From positions 1-23,067 of IMG/VR virus record IMGVR_UViG_3300030616_000083: a DNA stretch of 23,067 nt. One strand, 5' to 3'. The notes beneath the pieces are model-generated. The model was not told where the DNA came from. It did no database searches and saw only the letters and a program-made list of their open reading frames with translations. The DNA is from a virus. The position numbers and the translations under genes were made by a program. Shown piece by piece: positions 6,858-13,674 of this stretch (its first letter is position 1; every line of letters begins with the position of its first letter).

Positions 6858-7305
6858 TTATGATACAAAAATTCTTTCAAAGTCAACAGATGCAAGAATA
6901 TATAAAGGAGCTACTCTACTCACTGAAGGAGAATTTTCTGATTCAATAACTAGAAGTCCAGTAGTCTATACACAAGAAGAAATATCTAAATCAGCTGGCA
7001 ATTGGACTCAAAATTATTTGAATCTTGATCACTCATTTGATGTAAGAGATAGACTTGGGTTTGTTAAAGATACCTACTTTTCTAAAGGAGTAGTTAAAGG
7101 AGATTTATATATATTTCCAATAACACAAGCGGCTAGAGATACTATAGCTCTTATAGATGCAGGATTAGTCAATTGGTTATCTGTAGAAATAACTACAGAA
7201 GACTATTGGAATGAAGATGATAATAAAAGATATGCATCTAACATTGAATTTATAGGAGCTGCAATTTGTTTGTATCCAGCTTGTGAAGGTACAAGGATAA
7301 AATGA
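6844..7305 (+). CDS. Prohead-protease-like protein
   Basis: The protein has 153 residues. The start is ATG 6844, just inside the end of the portal gene; a longer frame from 6790 would only add Lys-rich shadow sequence. The pattern resembles Caudoviricetes prohead proteases: LNLDHSFDVRDRLGFVKD with candidate catalytic His63, AGLVNWLSVEITTED with candidate nucleophile Ser113, and the late strand IEFIGAAICLYPACEG. The gene at 9204 shows the same order of motifs fused to a scaffold. This one lacks a scaffold tail. It may be the working protease, an accessory protease or an inactive relative. Position directly after portal is typical for a protease. Confidence 0.6.
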   Translation: MIHLDYDTKILSKSTDARIYKGATLLTEGEFSDSITRSPVVYTQEEISKSAGNWTQNYLNLDHSFDVRDRLGFVKDTYFSKGVVKGDLYIFPITQAARDTIALIDAGLVNWLSVEITTEDYWNEDDNKRYASNIEFIGAAICLYPACEGTRIK

Positions 7306-7460
7306 AGAAAAAAGAAGTAGTTTGTTCATTCTACAAGAAATGTAGAAATTATGAAAGAGAGTGTCATCACTGTAAATGGAATGCATCTTGTAATTTAGGA
7401 GATCATCTAGTATTAAAAACTGAAGATGGTAAAACTATCAGATATCTCTCGAGTTTATAA
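7302..7460 (+). CDS. 52-aa Cys/His-rich small protein
   Basis: The ATG at 7302 overlaps the stop of the previous gene (ATGA), and the gene's own TAA overlaps the next ATG by one base, so it sits in a tightly coupled chain. It has five cysteines (8, 14, 21, 24, 30) and adjacent His residues (22, 23): CSFYKKC, then CHHCKWNASC. The C-terminal half (HLVLKTEDGKTIRY) looks like a short beta-hairpin. Zinc binding is likely from the CxxC spacing. No family recognised and no function assigned. Confidence 0.7.
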   Translation: MKKKEVVCSFYKKCRNYERECHHCKWNASCNLGDHLVLKTEDGKTIRYLSSL

Positions 7461-7768
7461 TGAATCAGATAAGAGTAAATGGATGTCCTCTTTGTGATAT
7501 ATTTCTAACTAAAAAAGTAATCACTAAATTATATTGGCCTGAATCTATAGATGAGATTCCAGATTCAGAATTTATCATAGTAGATTGCAAAACATGTAAA
7601 GTGCCAATGGTAGTATATGGAGAACATATTACTACAATAACCAGAGAAGCTTGGGGTAGAGTCTTATATCGATCCAGAAAGTTATTTGGTGGTGGAATTA
7701 CATTAAGAACTAAAGCCCGTACCATAAGAGATCATTGGCATTCACATATATATGGATATAATAAATAA
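7460..7768 (+). CDS. Small zinc-ribbon-like protein
   Basis: The protein has 102 residues. CPLC (9-12) and CKTC (43-46) form a probable four-cysteine zinc site, with SEFIIVDCKTCKVPMVVYG in the middle and a basic C-terminus ending RDHWHSHIYGY that carries three histidines (92, 94, 96). It overlaps the preceding gene by one base and is followed after a few bases by the gene at 7774. Small zinc proteins like this occur among structural genes of many tailed viruses, but their function is not known. A nucleic-acid or virion-binding role would be a guess. Confidence 0.75.
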   Translation: MNQIRVNGCPLCDIFLTKKVITKLYWPESIDEIPDSEFIIVDCKTCKVPMVVYGEHITTITREAWGRVLYRSRKLFGGGITLRTKARTIRDHWHSHIYGYNK

Positions 7769-7773
7769 TAAAT

Positions 7774-8238
7774 ATGCCTGTAAAAAGTTGTCAAGAAAAT
7801 GGAAAACCTGGATGGAAATGGGGAGATTCAGGAAAATGCTACACTTACACTCCAGGGGATAAAGTATCTAGTGAAAGAGCAAGAGAGAAAGCAAAAAAAC
7901 AAGGTAGAGCAATTCAGGTAAATAAAGCCTCTGATATTCAATCAGTAAGGTTTAATAAAAATAATTTTAATAAAAATCAAGCAATTTCTTGGGCTAAATC
8001 ACATGATTTTAAATACGATAATGTTGAAGAAACAACTAATCAATGGAGATTACGTCAATTTCCTCCAGAAAAATGTATAAAATCAGGGGGAATGATTCAT
8101 TTAGAGGAAGGAGTATCTGGCTATGTTTGTCCTACATCCGAGAAAATTAACAAGCTTATTGAAGAAATAAAGGGTAGATTACCTCACATTTCAGGACATT
8201 ATACACCATATGTTCCATCAGAGACTACAGTAGATTAA
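7774..8238 (+). CDS. Conserved viral protein with GKPGWKWG motif
   Basis: The protein has 154 residues. The N-terminal block MPVKSCQENGKPGWKWGD, then SGKCYTY, followed by a basic helix ERAREKAKKQGRAI (34-47), is a pattern seen in proteins encoded near capsid genes of tailed viruses. The middle part (58-104) has FNKNQAISWAKSHDFK and then WRLRQFPPEKC, also familiar from viral proteins with unknown function. Cysteines at 6, 22, 101 and 119 may bind metal or form pairs. Whether it is a virion component or an assembly factor cannot be read from the sequence. Confidence 0.7.
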   Translation: MPVKSCQENGKPGWKWGDSGKCYTYTPGDKVSSERAREKAKKQGRAIQVNKASDIQSVRFNKNNFNKNQAISWAKSHDFKYDNVEETTNQWRLRQFPPEKCIKSGGMIHLEEGVSGYVCPTSEKINKLIEEIKGRLPHISGHYTPYVPSETTVD

Positions 8239-8243
8239 TAAGT

Positions 8244-8256
8244 ATGTATTATGTGT
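8244..8256 (+). promoter_or_regulatory. Bipartite ATGT promoter-like motif
   Basis: ATGT at 8244 and 8251 (7-nt period), 30 nt before the ATG at 8281, in the gap after the gene ending at 8238. The downstream box is less TATA-like than at other sites. Confidence 0.35.
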
Positions 8257-8280
8257 AACTCATTAAAATAAAGAGAAATT

Positions 8281-8519
8281 ATGAGTCTTGAAATTAAAAC
8301 TTGGTGATTAGTATTTCATTAATAGGTTCTTATAGAGCTAGCTGTAATAAAGCTTTATCAGATGCAGGTCCATCATCATCAGCTAGAGTTATAGCATTTA
8401 CTGGTTATAAACCTTCAGGTTTAGCTTATGGAAATGCTTTAGCAGTGTGTTTATATGTATGGTCAGGTGCAAGTCACACATCGGGTGATTGGGTGCCGTT
8501 AAAACGTGAATGGTTGTAA
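8281..8519 (+). CDS. Small hypothetical protein with a leader or frameshift at its start
   Basis: The ATG at 8281 (AAAGAGA upstream) reads MSLEIKTW and meets TGA at 8305-8307. An open frame shifted by -1 continues from GTG 8304 (or TTG 8301) to the stop at 8517-8519, giving about 71 residues. The body (SLIGSYRASCNKALSDAG, later SGASHTSGDWVPLKREW) looks like a real small protein. Two readings fit: an 8-codon leader whose stop overlaps the GTG and couples translation, or one protein broken by a frameshift, natural or from assembly. If joined, it would read MSLEIKTW-VISISLIG and be about 79 residues. No family recognised. Confidence 0.5.
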
Positions 8520-8520
8520 T

Positions 8521-8982
8521 ATGTCAAATGAGACAAATCTTAATAACAGAATAAACAAACTTAAGATATTAACAAAAGAACTAGCAAAGGAGATAGAACA
8601 CGAAGATAGTACTCATGTTCTAGACTTCATAAAGCTTATTCTGGATTCAGTTAAATCTCCAGCATTCATAATAGACATTAATTATAATTTATTATATGCA
8701 AATCTAGAGGCAGAAAGATTAGGAAAAAAATATGGTGTCTATACAGAGGCTGGAATTGGAAAGAAATGTTATGAAATTCAATATCCCGGACAAAATAAAC
8801 CTTGTAATAATTGTCCAGCAAAGAAAGCAATAAAGAGTAAGAAAGTTGAGAACACTGAATGGGTATCTGGAAATTCAAATGCTAAATATATGGTAACTGA
8901 TATACCATTACTGTATAATGGAGTAGCTGGAGTTATAGAAGTTCTTAATCCAATAAAGAGGATTAATAATGTCGAACAGTGA
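8521..8982 (+). CDS. Stand-alone PAS-domain protein
   Basis: The protein has 153 residues from ATG 8521. After a charged helical start (1-35), residues about 36-145 form one PAS domain: ILDSVKSPAFIIDINYNLLY then AN (40-61), GIGKKCYEI (78-86), the CxxC segment KPCNNCPA (93-100), and a last strand GVAGVIEVLNPI. The layout GxxCYE then PCxxCP is common in PAS sensors of histidine kinases, where Cys residues may serve metal or redox chemistry. There is no kinase, output or HTH domain. In a virion gene cluster it could bind a small molecule or protein partner; role unknown. It overlaps the next gene by 14 nt. Confidence 0.8.
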   Translation: MSNETNLNNRINKLKILTKELAKEIEHEDSTHVLDFIKLILDSVKSPAFIIDINYNLLYANLEAERLGKKYGVYTEAGIGKKCYEIQYPGQNKPCNNCPAKKAIKSKKVENTEWVSGNSNAKYMVTDIPLLYNGVAGVIEVLNPIKRINNVEQ

Positions 8983-9202
8983 TTTTGATAGATGGATGAA
9001 GATTGCTGAATGGAGAGGAGAGAGTGTTAGAGCTCTTGAAGATATCGAAAAGGAACTTAAAGAAATAAAAATGGATATTAAAAAGATAAGGGAACACAAT
9101 AGAGATAGAGATTGGAAAACTGCATATATAGCTGGTGGAATGGCTATAATTGTATCTATAATTACATTGGTTTTAAGTTTTATGATGAATAGTGTATTAT
9201 AA
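8969..9202 (+). CDS. Coiled-coil protein with C-terminal membrane helix (XhlA-like)
   Basis: The protein has 77 residues. Residues about 19-45 are a heptad-like charged helix (ALEDIEKELKEIKMDIKKI), followed by RDWKTAYIAGG and a hydrophobic helix at about 52-75 with almost nothing after it. This is the layout of the XhlA/hemolysin-type small proteins of tailed viruses, which sit in the membrane with a coiled coil in the cytoplasm and assist release in some bacterial phages. No lysis enzyme lies next to it here, so a structural or membrane-anchoring role is equally possible. The start overlaps the PAS gene's end. Confidence 0.65.
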   Translation: MSNSDFDRWMKIAEWRGESVRALEDIEKELKEIKMDIKKIREHNRDRDWKTAYIAGGMAIIVSIITLVLSFMMNSVL

Positions 9203-9203
9203 T

Positions 9204-10475
9204 ATGGTAAAGTTAAAAGATTTAAAATATCATCTTACAATAACTCCTATATTAACTCCTATAATTGAAGAGAGTAATAAAGAAGTAACTCCATTTAACT
9301 TAAGAGGAAATATAAAGATAATCAATAAATCAGAAAAAAGTAGAATCATTGCTGGTTATGCTAATATAGCAGTAGTTGATTTAGAGGATCAGTTTATACC
9401 GATAGAAACTCTTAAAAAAGGTATAGAATCTTTATTGAAGGATCCTCATTATTCAAACTTAATGTTGGTTCATCAGAATATTCAAATAGGAAAGATAATC
9501 TCTGAATATGGAGAACTAACAACTCATGTAGATGATAAAGGTTTATTTATAGTAGCTGAAATACGTAACGACATAAAAACTGCAGATAAAATCTGGGAAT
9601 CAATTTTAGATGGAGAAATCAATGGATTTTCTATAGGTTGTGAAGTAATAAGAGATCATCAAAAATGTGATGAAAAAAAGTGTGTTACTATTTTAGATGA
9701 GATTAATATATTTGAGGTTAGTGTATGTACTAAACCAGTTAACGAAGAATCAGGTTTCGTAGTAGTATCTAAATCTCAATTAAATGATAATGTATGTAAT
9801 GAATGTATAAAAAATATAGATAAAATGACAAAGACAAAAAATAAAACTGAATCGGAAGTCGTCAAAGAGGAAGAAAAAGAAGTTAAAGAAACTCCAAAGA
9901 AAGAGACTAAAGAGGAAACAAAACAAGAGGAACCAGAAGAAGACATGCCTGAAGAAGACCCAGAAGAAGAACCAGAGGAAGAAGTTGAGGAATGGAAGAA
10001 ATCTTACGAAGATAGATTATCTAACATTGAAAGATCAATATCATCCTTAACTGAAATCATTCAGGGCTTAGCAAAACCTAAAGAGGAAGAAATCGAAGAA
10101 CCCGAAGAAGAAGAAAAATCAGAAGAAACTCCTTCAGAAGAGCCTTCAGATTCTCAGAAATCTGAAGAAGAAAATAAAACAGAAGAATCTGAAGAAGATA
10201 CTTCTAAACTTTCAGAGAAAGATTACTTTGATGAATTGAAGAATTCAGTAGATGATCTAAAGAAATCTGTAAATTCATTATTAGAAAAGGAAGAGCTTAA
10301 ATTATCAATCAAAGCTAGAGATGATCAAATTAACGCCCTCAAAGAAAAACTTAAAGTTCTGGATGAACCAAAAGGTGAATCAAAAACTGTTCAGGAAGAA
10401 GAATCAAAAGATTTAAATCTTGAACATGATCATTCATTTATAGTCAGACGAGGCGAAGTGTATATTAAGGATTAA
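9204..10475 (+). CDS. Prohead protease fused to acidic scaffold
   Basis: The protein has 423 residues from ATG 9204 (a GTG at 9192 in the same frame is less likely). Residues about 35-190 are protease-like: IAGYANIAVVD, NLMLVHQN with candidate His90, IGKI, GFSIGCEV with candidate Ser143, and INIFEVSVCTKPVN (168-180). From about 210 on it is very rich in Glu, Lys, Pro and Ser (219-265, 292-335), with helical coiled-coil stretches at about 262-290 and 339-385. The C-terminus ends in a short HDHSFIVRRGEVYI segment that could contact capsid subunits. Such fusions build the procapsid core, and the protease then removes the scaffold. Neighbouring decoration and capsid genes agree. Confidence 0.8.
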   Translation: MVKLKDLKYHLTITPILTPIIEESNKEVTPFNLRGNIKIINKSEKSRIIAGYANIAVVDLEDQFIPIETLKKGIESLLKDPHYSNLMLVHQNIQIGKIISEYGELTTHVDDKGLFIVAEIRNDIKTADKIWESILDGEINGFSIGCEVIRDHQKCDEKKCVTILDEINIFEVSVCTKPVNEESGFVVVSKSQLNDNVCNECIKNIDKMTKTKNKTESEVVKEEEKEVKETPKKETKEETKQEEPEEDMPEEDPEEEPEEEVEEWKKSYEDRLSNIERSISSLTEIIQGLAKPKEEEIEEPEEEEKSEETPSEEPSDSQKSEEENKTEESEEDTSKLSEKDYFDELKNSVDDLKKSVNSLLEKEELKLSIKARDDQINALKEKLKVLDEPKGESKTVQEEESKDLNLEHDHSFIVRRGEVYIKD

Positions 10476-10485
10476 CCTTATAGTT

Positions 10486-10508
10486 ATGTCATTAATGTTA
10501 ATAATAAA
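10486..10508 (+). promoter_or_regulatory. Bipartite ATGT promoter-like motif
   Basis: ATGT at 10486 and 10495 (9-nt period), then TAATAATAAAA. The second ATGT is 27 nt before the ATG at 10522. A GAGTGATAA ribosome site follows. Confidence 0.5.
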
Positions 10509-10521
10509 AGAGTGATAAAAT

Positions 10522-10914
10522 ATGGCATTCACTTCACCAACAGAAGATATTATAGTGCAAGAAGGAACATTTGCTTATGATTTAACTTGTTCAGGCTCAA
10601 TATCAGCCGGTCAAGCAGTAATCGTTTGTGGAACTATGCAAGTAAAACCTGCTACTACAGCATTATCAACTGATGTTTTCGGAGTAGCTGCTTATTCACA
10701 AACAGATGGAAATCCAATAGCAGTATATGGTCCAGGTAACATTTGCAGAGTTATCATATCAGGAACATCTAAGTGTACAGCAGGAGATGACTTATATGCA
10801 CAATATGAAGGAAAATGGGCAACAGGTACAGCAACAGCTGGAGTAACCTGTCATGCATTAGCTTTAGAAACACAAGCAACTGCAGACGGTACAGCTAGAG
10901 TTCTTCTAGTATAA
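10522..10914 (+). CDS. Capsid decoration protein (DUF2190-like)
   Basis: The protein has 130 residues, rich in Ala, Gly, Thr and beta-branched residues and nearly devoid of charge. It reads as a small beta barrel: EGTFAYDLTCSGSISAGQAV, VFGVAAYSQ, then NPIAVYGPG, CTAGDDLYAQYEGKWATGTA, and a final TARVLLV. This resembles the DUF2190-type cement proteins encoded just before the major capsid protein in many tailed viruses; they bind the outside of the expanded capsid and strengthen it. GAGTGATAA before the ATG is the ribosome site. Family assignment is by pattern and position. Confidence 0.7.
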   Translation: MAFTSPTEDIIVQEGTFAYDLTCSGSISAGQAVIVCGTMQVKPATTALSTDVFGVAAYSQTDGNPIAVYGPGNICRVIISGTSKCTAGDDLYAQYEGKWATGTATAGVTCHALALETQATADGTARVLLV

Positions 10915-10946
10915 TCTTAATGTTTATAATTTAATTTAAAATAAGT

Positions 10947-10971
10947 ATGTTTATTAATGTCTATAAAATAT
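10947..10971 (+). promoter_or_regulatory. Bipartite ATGT promoter-like motif before the capsid gene
   Basis: ATGT at 10947 and 10957 (10-nt period), then CTATAAAATATTTA. The second ATGT is 25 nt before the capsid ATG, so the most abundant virion protein has its own copy of the motif. Confidence 0.5.
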
Positions 10972-10981
10972 TTAGGTAAGT

Positions 10982-11995
10982 ATGACTAAAGCATTAACAA
11001 AACTTTTAGAATACGGATTTGCAGGAAATTCAGAAAGAAAAAGAATTCTAAATCAAGAATCCTTCAAGAACTCTCTAGAAGGAACATCTTGTTATTTTAA
11101 AGATGACAAGAATCCAGAGAGAGTAGACGGTTACAAAGCTCTTTTGCAATCAGAAAGAAATGCAATTACAAATTCAACTTTGGTTCAAGAAGAAGTTTAC
11201 AAGACTGTCATAGAAGGAGCAGAACCTTTTAGATGCTGGAGAGAGTGTCAACCTATTATAAACACTGATAGTTATTCAATAAGGTTTGTAAAAGGTGAAT
11301 CTGGTACATATGCAGAAAAGGTAGCAGAAGGAGCTAAAATCACCATAGATACTCAAGAATACTCAAAAGAGGACGTTACAATTGATAAATATGGTGTTAG
11401 ACCTCTTATTACAAATGAATTAATAGAGGATGCTCTATTTGATGTAGTTGATTTAGAACTTAAGAAAGCTGGAGCTAGAATGGAAAACAAATTAAATAGA
11501 GTAGTTTTAGCTGCAGTTTTAGCTGGTGTAACTACAAATACATTAAATCCAGCTGGAGCACATATTGCAGTATCCGATATAGCTCAAGCTATAGGAAAAG
11601 TTAAAACCCAGAACTATCTACCAGATACATTAGTTTTACATCCAACAGCGGAGGCATATTTAGTTCAAGATTCAAATCTTGCTTATGTATCTTGGGCTGG
11701 TGGAAACCAAACACTAAGAAACTATGGTCTCGGTGGAAAACTTATGGGATTGAATCCATACGATTGCACTGCAACTGATGCATCGTCTCCAACTTGGGAT
11801 GATACAACTGCTGGTAGTGATGTAACAGCTCTAGTATTCTCTAAGAATGACTTAGGTGCTCTTTGCATGAGGAGAGACTTAACCATAGAACAGTATGACG
11901 ATCCTATACATGATTTAGTAGGAATCGCTCTTACAATGAGATATGGCTACGGAGTTCTTCAAGAAACATCAGCTTGTAAAATATATCACAAGTAA
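10982..11995 (+). CDS. Major capsid protein, HK97 fold
   Basis: The protein has 337 residues. The sequence follows HK97-fold capsid proteins: a charged N-terminal arm (1-75), VEGAEPFRCWRE-like region (here VIEGAEPFRCWREC), an E-loop-like stretch SIRFVKGESGTYAEKVAEGA, the strand-helix pair YGVRPLITNELIEDALFDVV then a long spine helix LELKKAGARMENKLNRVV, and a late domain with LVLHPTAEAYLV and a C-terminal IALTMRYGYGVLQETSA. It assembles hexamers and pentamers of the head. Position after protease-scaffold and decoration genes is the canonical one. No cleavage site can be named. A non-coding gap with hairpins follows. Confidence 0.88.
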   Translation: MTKALTKLLEYGFAGNSERKRILNQESFKNSLEGTSCYFKDDKNPERVDGYKALLQSERNAITNSTLVQEEVYKTVIEGAEPFRCWRECQPIINTDSYSIRFVKGESGTYAEKVAEGAKITIDTQEYSKEDVTIDKYGVRPLITNELIEDALFDVVDLELKKAGARMENKLNRVVLAAVLAGVTTNTLNPAGAHIAVSDIAQAIGKVKTQNYLPDTLVLHPTAEAYLVQDSNLAYVSWAGGNQTLRNYGLGGKLMGLNPYDCTATDASSPTWDDTTAGSDVTALVFSKNDLGALCMRRDLTIEQYDDPIHDLVGIALTMRYGYGVLQETSACKIYHK

Positions 11996-12010
11996 AACTA
12001 TTATCAATAC

Positions 12011-12079
12011 CATACATATATTTGTATAAATGTATGTTATCTGTATCATTGGTTTTGTTGGGAATTTCCAAAAATCCCA
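12011..12079 (+). terminator. Two hairpins after the capsid gene
   Basis: CATACAT (12011-12017) pairs with ATGTATG (12030-12036), and TGGGA (12059-12063) pairs with TCCCA (12075-12079), the latter after a TTTTGTTGG stretch. They lie in the 150-nt gap between the capsid gene and the next gene. They may end or slow transcription or protect the capsid mRNA 3' end. No clean T run follows the second hairpin, so the terminator call is tentative. Confidence 0.3.
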
Positions 12080-12110
12080 GTATTAGAGATGAATGATATC
12101 TGATAATTTA

Positions 12111-12130
12111 ATGTATGTTAAAATTTAAAA
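12111..12130 (+). promoter_or_regulatory. ATGTATGTTA promoter-like motif
   Basis: ATGTATGTTA at 12111-12120, followed by AAATTTAAAATT, about 31 nt before the ATG at 12146. The same 10-mer also occurs at 12030-12039 within the upstream hairpin. The two ATGT units are directly joined here, unlike at the other sites. Confidence 0.35.
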
Positions 12131-12145
12131 TTACGAGGTTAAAAT

Positions 12146-12427
12146 ATGCCTGGAGCTAAAATTCCAGTATTAGAAATAGAGAACCTTACCATCACAGAAG
12201 ATGGTAGAGGTATCTTATTGTATAATGACGGCACAAATGTTCATTTAGGTCAAGATTGGACTGGTATATCATCTCAAGTAACTGCTGCAAGTAAAAGATT
12301 CTTTCCGGCAGCTAGTTCATCTGGATATATAGGAGTACACATTATATCTGGAAGCACATATGGTCCTACTGGAGCAATATATTATATACCATTGTATAGT
12401 AATGTTAATACCAATCTGTCAAGTTAG
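12146..12427 (+). CDS. Small virion-like protein, copy 1 of a duplicated pair
   Basis: The protein has 93 residues. It starts MPGAKIPVLEIENLTI and then EDGRG, has a central DWTG, and ends HIISGSTYGPTGAIYYIPLY. The next gene (12436) repeats all these landmarks in order, so the two arose by tandem duplication. The content is Gly/Ser/Thr/Tyr-rich and beta-like without charge clusters, resembling virion surface proteins. Function is unknown; a second decoration or a spike-like protein is a reasonable guess given its place just after the capsid gene. The GAGG-TTAAAAT sequence before the ATG is a fair ribosome site. Confidence 0.7.
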   Translation: MPGAKIPVLEIENLTITEDGRGILLYNDGTNVHLGQDWTGISSQVTAASKRFFPAASSSGYIGVHIISGSTYGPTGAIYYIPLYSNVNTNLSS

Positions 12428-12435
12428 GTGATGTG

Positions 12436-12705
12436 ATGCCTGGAGCAAACATACCCTTAGTTGAAACAGAAAAATTAACAATTTCGGATGATGGAAGAGG
12501 TTTTATTTTCCATGAATCTGGAAGAATGACTAAAGATTGGACTGGTTGTAGTTACTCTGGAGGAACAGTTGGAGGTAGACATTTTCTATATGCACCCAGT
12601 TCAGCAGGTTGGTTAAAAATCCATATAATTTCTGGAAGTACATTCGGTCCCACTGGAGCATCTTACTACGTTCCCCTATTTAAGTCTAGAAGTACTTATT
12701 CATAA
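12436..12705 (+). CDS. Small virion-like protein, copy 2 of a duplicated pair
   Basis: The protein has 89 residues from ATG 12436, preceded by AGGTGAT; a GTG one codon earlier is possible. It shares with the gene at 12146 the start PGANIPLVETEKLTI then DDGRG, the central KDWTG and the end HIISGSTFGPTGASYYVPLF. The middle differs most (SGGTVGGRHFLYAPSSAG against the copy-1 stretch with FFPAASSSG), which fits two homologues held together but adapted to different contacts. Tight spacing to the previous gene indicates a shared transcript. Confidence 0.7.
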   Translation: MPGANIPLVETEKLTISDDGRGFIFHESGRMTKDWTGCSYSGGTVGGRHFLYAPSSAGWLKIHIISGSTFGPTGASYYVPLFKSRSTYS

Positions 12706-12714
12706 TAGATTATA

Positions 12715-13002
12715 ATGCTACATGGAAAAGGAAGGGGTAATTGGGATAGAAATTCTCAATCTTTTCTAACAAATAAATATGAAAATAAAAGAAGAAAAGG
12801 TTTAAGAGATAGAACTAAATTAACTTCCTCTGAAATTCTAGTGTATGAAATATCAGGAGCTCAAGGTTTGGGTTCTACAAATAATGAGTTCTTTGAGATT
12901 AAACAATTTCCTTTTCCCACTGATTCAACTATAAGAAAGAAACAAACTATTGATGTAAGAAGGACAGACAAAAAAATTGGAGATTCAGATGATATTATAT
13001 AG
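12715..13002 (+). CDS. Hypothetical basic protein
   Basis: The protein has 95 residues. The first third is strongly basic and Asn/Gly-rich (MLHGKGRGNWDRNSQSF, then KRRKGLRDRTK). The rest has EILVYEISGAQGLGS, IKQFPFPTDS and an acidic end (IGDSDDII). No family recognised. It starts 9 nt after the preceding gene and ends 10 nt before the connector gene at 13013, so it is part of the head-completion operon and probably a minor structural or assembly protein. Confidence 0.6.
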   Translation: MLHGKGRGNWDRNSQSFLTNKYENKRRKGLRDRTKLTSSEILVYEISGAQGLGSTNNEFFEIKQFPFPTDSTIRKKQTIDVRRTDKKIGDSDDII

Positions 13003-13012
13003 GAGATAAAAT

Positions 13013-13435
13013 ATGTCAGATTATACTCCATTGTATGTAAAAGAAGAAGACGTAAGAGGTTTTTTCACACCACCATTAGATTATAATGATGTTACAAAGA
13101 ATGAAATTCTAAGAAAAATAGAAGCTGTTGAAGATTTCGTAAATGCAGTATATTTCAATAATTCTCAAACAAGTGCAACATATGCTAGAATACCTTGTTT
13201 ATTATTAATAGCATCCAAAATAATTCTAACTCCAGCATTAGCTAAAAAATATTACACTTTAAATAGAGAAGTTCTTGGAGATTACGAATACGAATTAGCT
13301 CAACCAATATCTAGAGGAACAGATATTCAGTCATCCCCATTTGTTATATCAATAACTTGGGAAAAGATGGCTATAAAAATGCTAGAAAAAAGAACTTCAT
13401 TAGGTAAGTGGAAGATGTACAAAGCTAATGACTGA
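13013..13435 (+). CDS. Head-tail connector (adaptor) protein
   Basis: The protein has 140 residues with a strong AGGAGATAAAAT ribosome site. It is mainly helical: an N-terminal YTPLYVKEEDVRGFF, helix KNEILRKIEAVEDFVNAVYF, helix ARIPCLLLIASKIILTPALA, a variable middle, and the helix WEKMAIKMLEKRT. This fits the adaptor ring (gp6/gp15-type) bound under the portal. Size and location, following capsid and preceding stopper, gp10-like and terminator genes, agree. Its stop overlaps the next start (TGATG). Confidence 0.65.
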   Translation: MSDYTPLYVKEEDVRGFFTPPLDYNDVTKNEILRKIEAVEDFVNAVYFNNSQTSATYARIPCLLLIASKIILTPALAKKYYTLNREVLGDYEYELAQPISRGTDIQSSPFVISITWEKMAIKMLEKRTSLGKWKMYKAND

Positions 13436-13674
13436 TGACATATAATAGACCATCAAATTTATACCCTCTTAACTGGAATAGACTAAGATTTGCTTTATTC
13501 AAGAAGCATAACTATACTTGTGAAAGATGTGGGAGATATTCTAAAGGAGATTTACATTTACATCACAAGATACCAGTAAAAATGGGTGGAAGTCACGATG
13601 AGTCTAATTTAGAAGTTCTATGCTCTGATTGTCATTATCAAGAACATCTAAGAAGAAGGAGAATATATAGATGA
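13435..13674 (+). CDS. HNH endonuclease
   Basis: The protein has 79 residues. It shows the complete HNH set: CERC (29-32), LHLHHKIPVKMGG with His43/His44, NLEVLC with Asn58, and CSDCH (63-67). The two CxxC pairs bind structural zinc, and His/Asn/His form the nicking site. Small HNH proteins near packaging genes assist terminase cleavage in some tailed viruses; free-standing ones can also be homing nucleases. It sits inside the connector gene chain, overlapping both neighbours by a few bases, which favours a built-in viral role over a recent insertion. Confidence 0.88.
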   Translation: MTYNRPSNLYPLNWNRLRFALFKKHNYTCERCGRYSKGDLHLHHKIPVKMGGSHDESNLEVLCSDCHYQEHLRRRRIYR

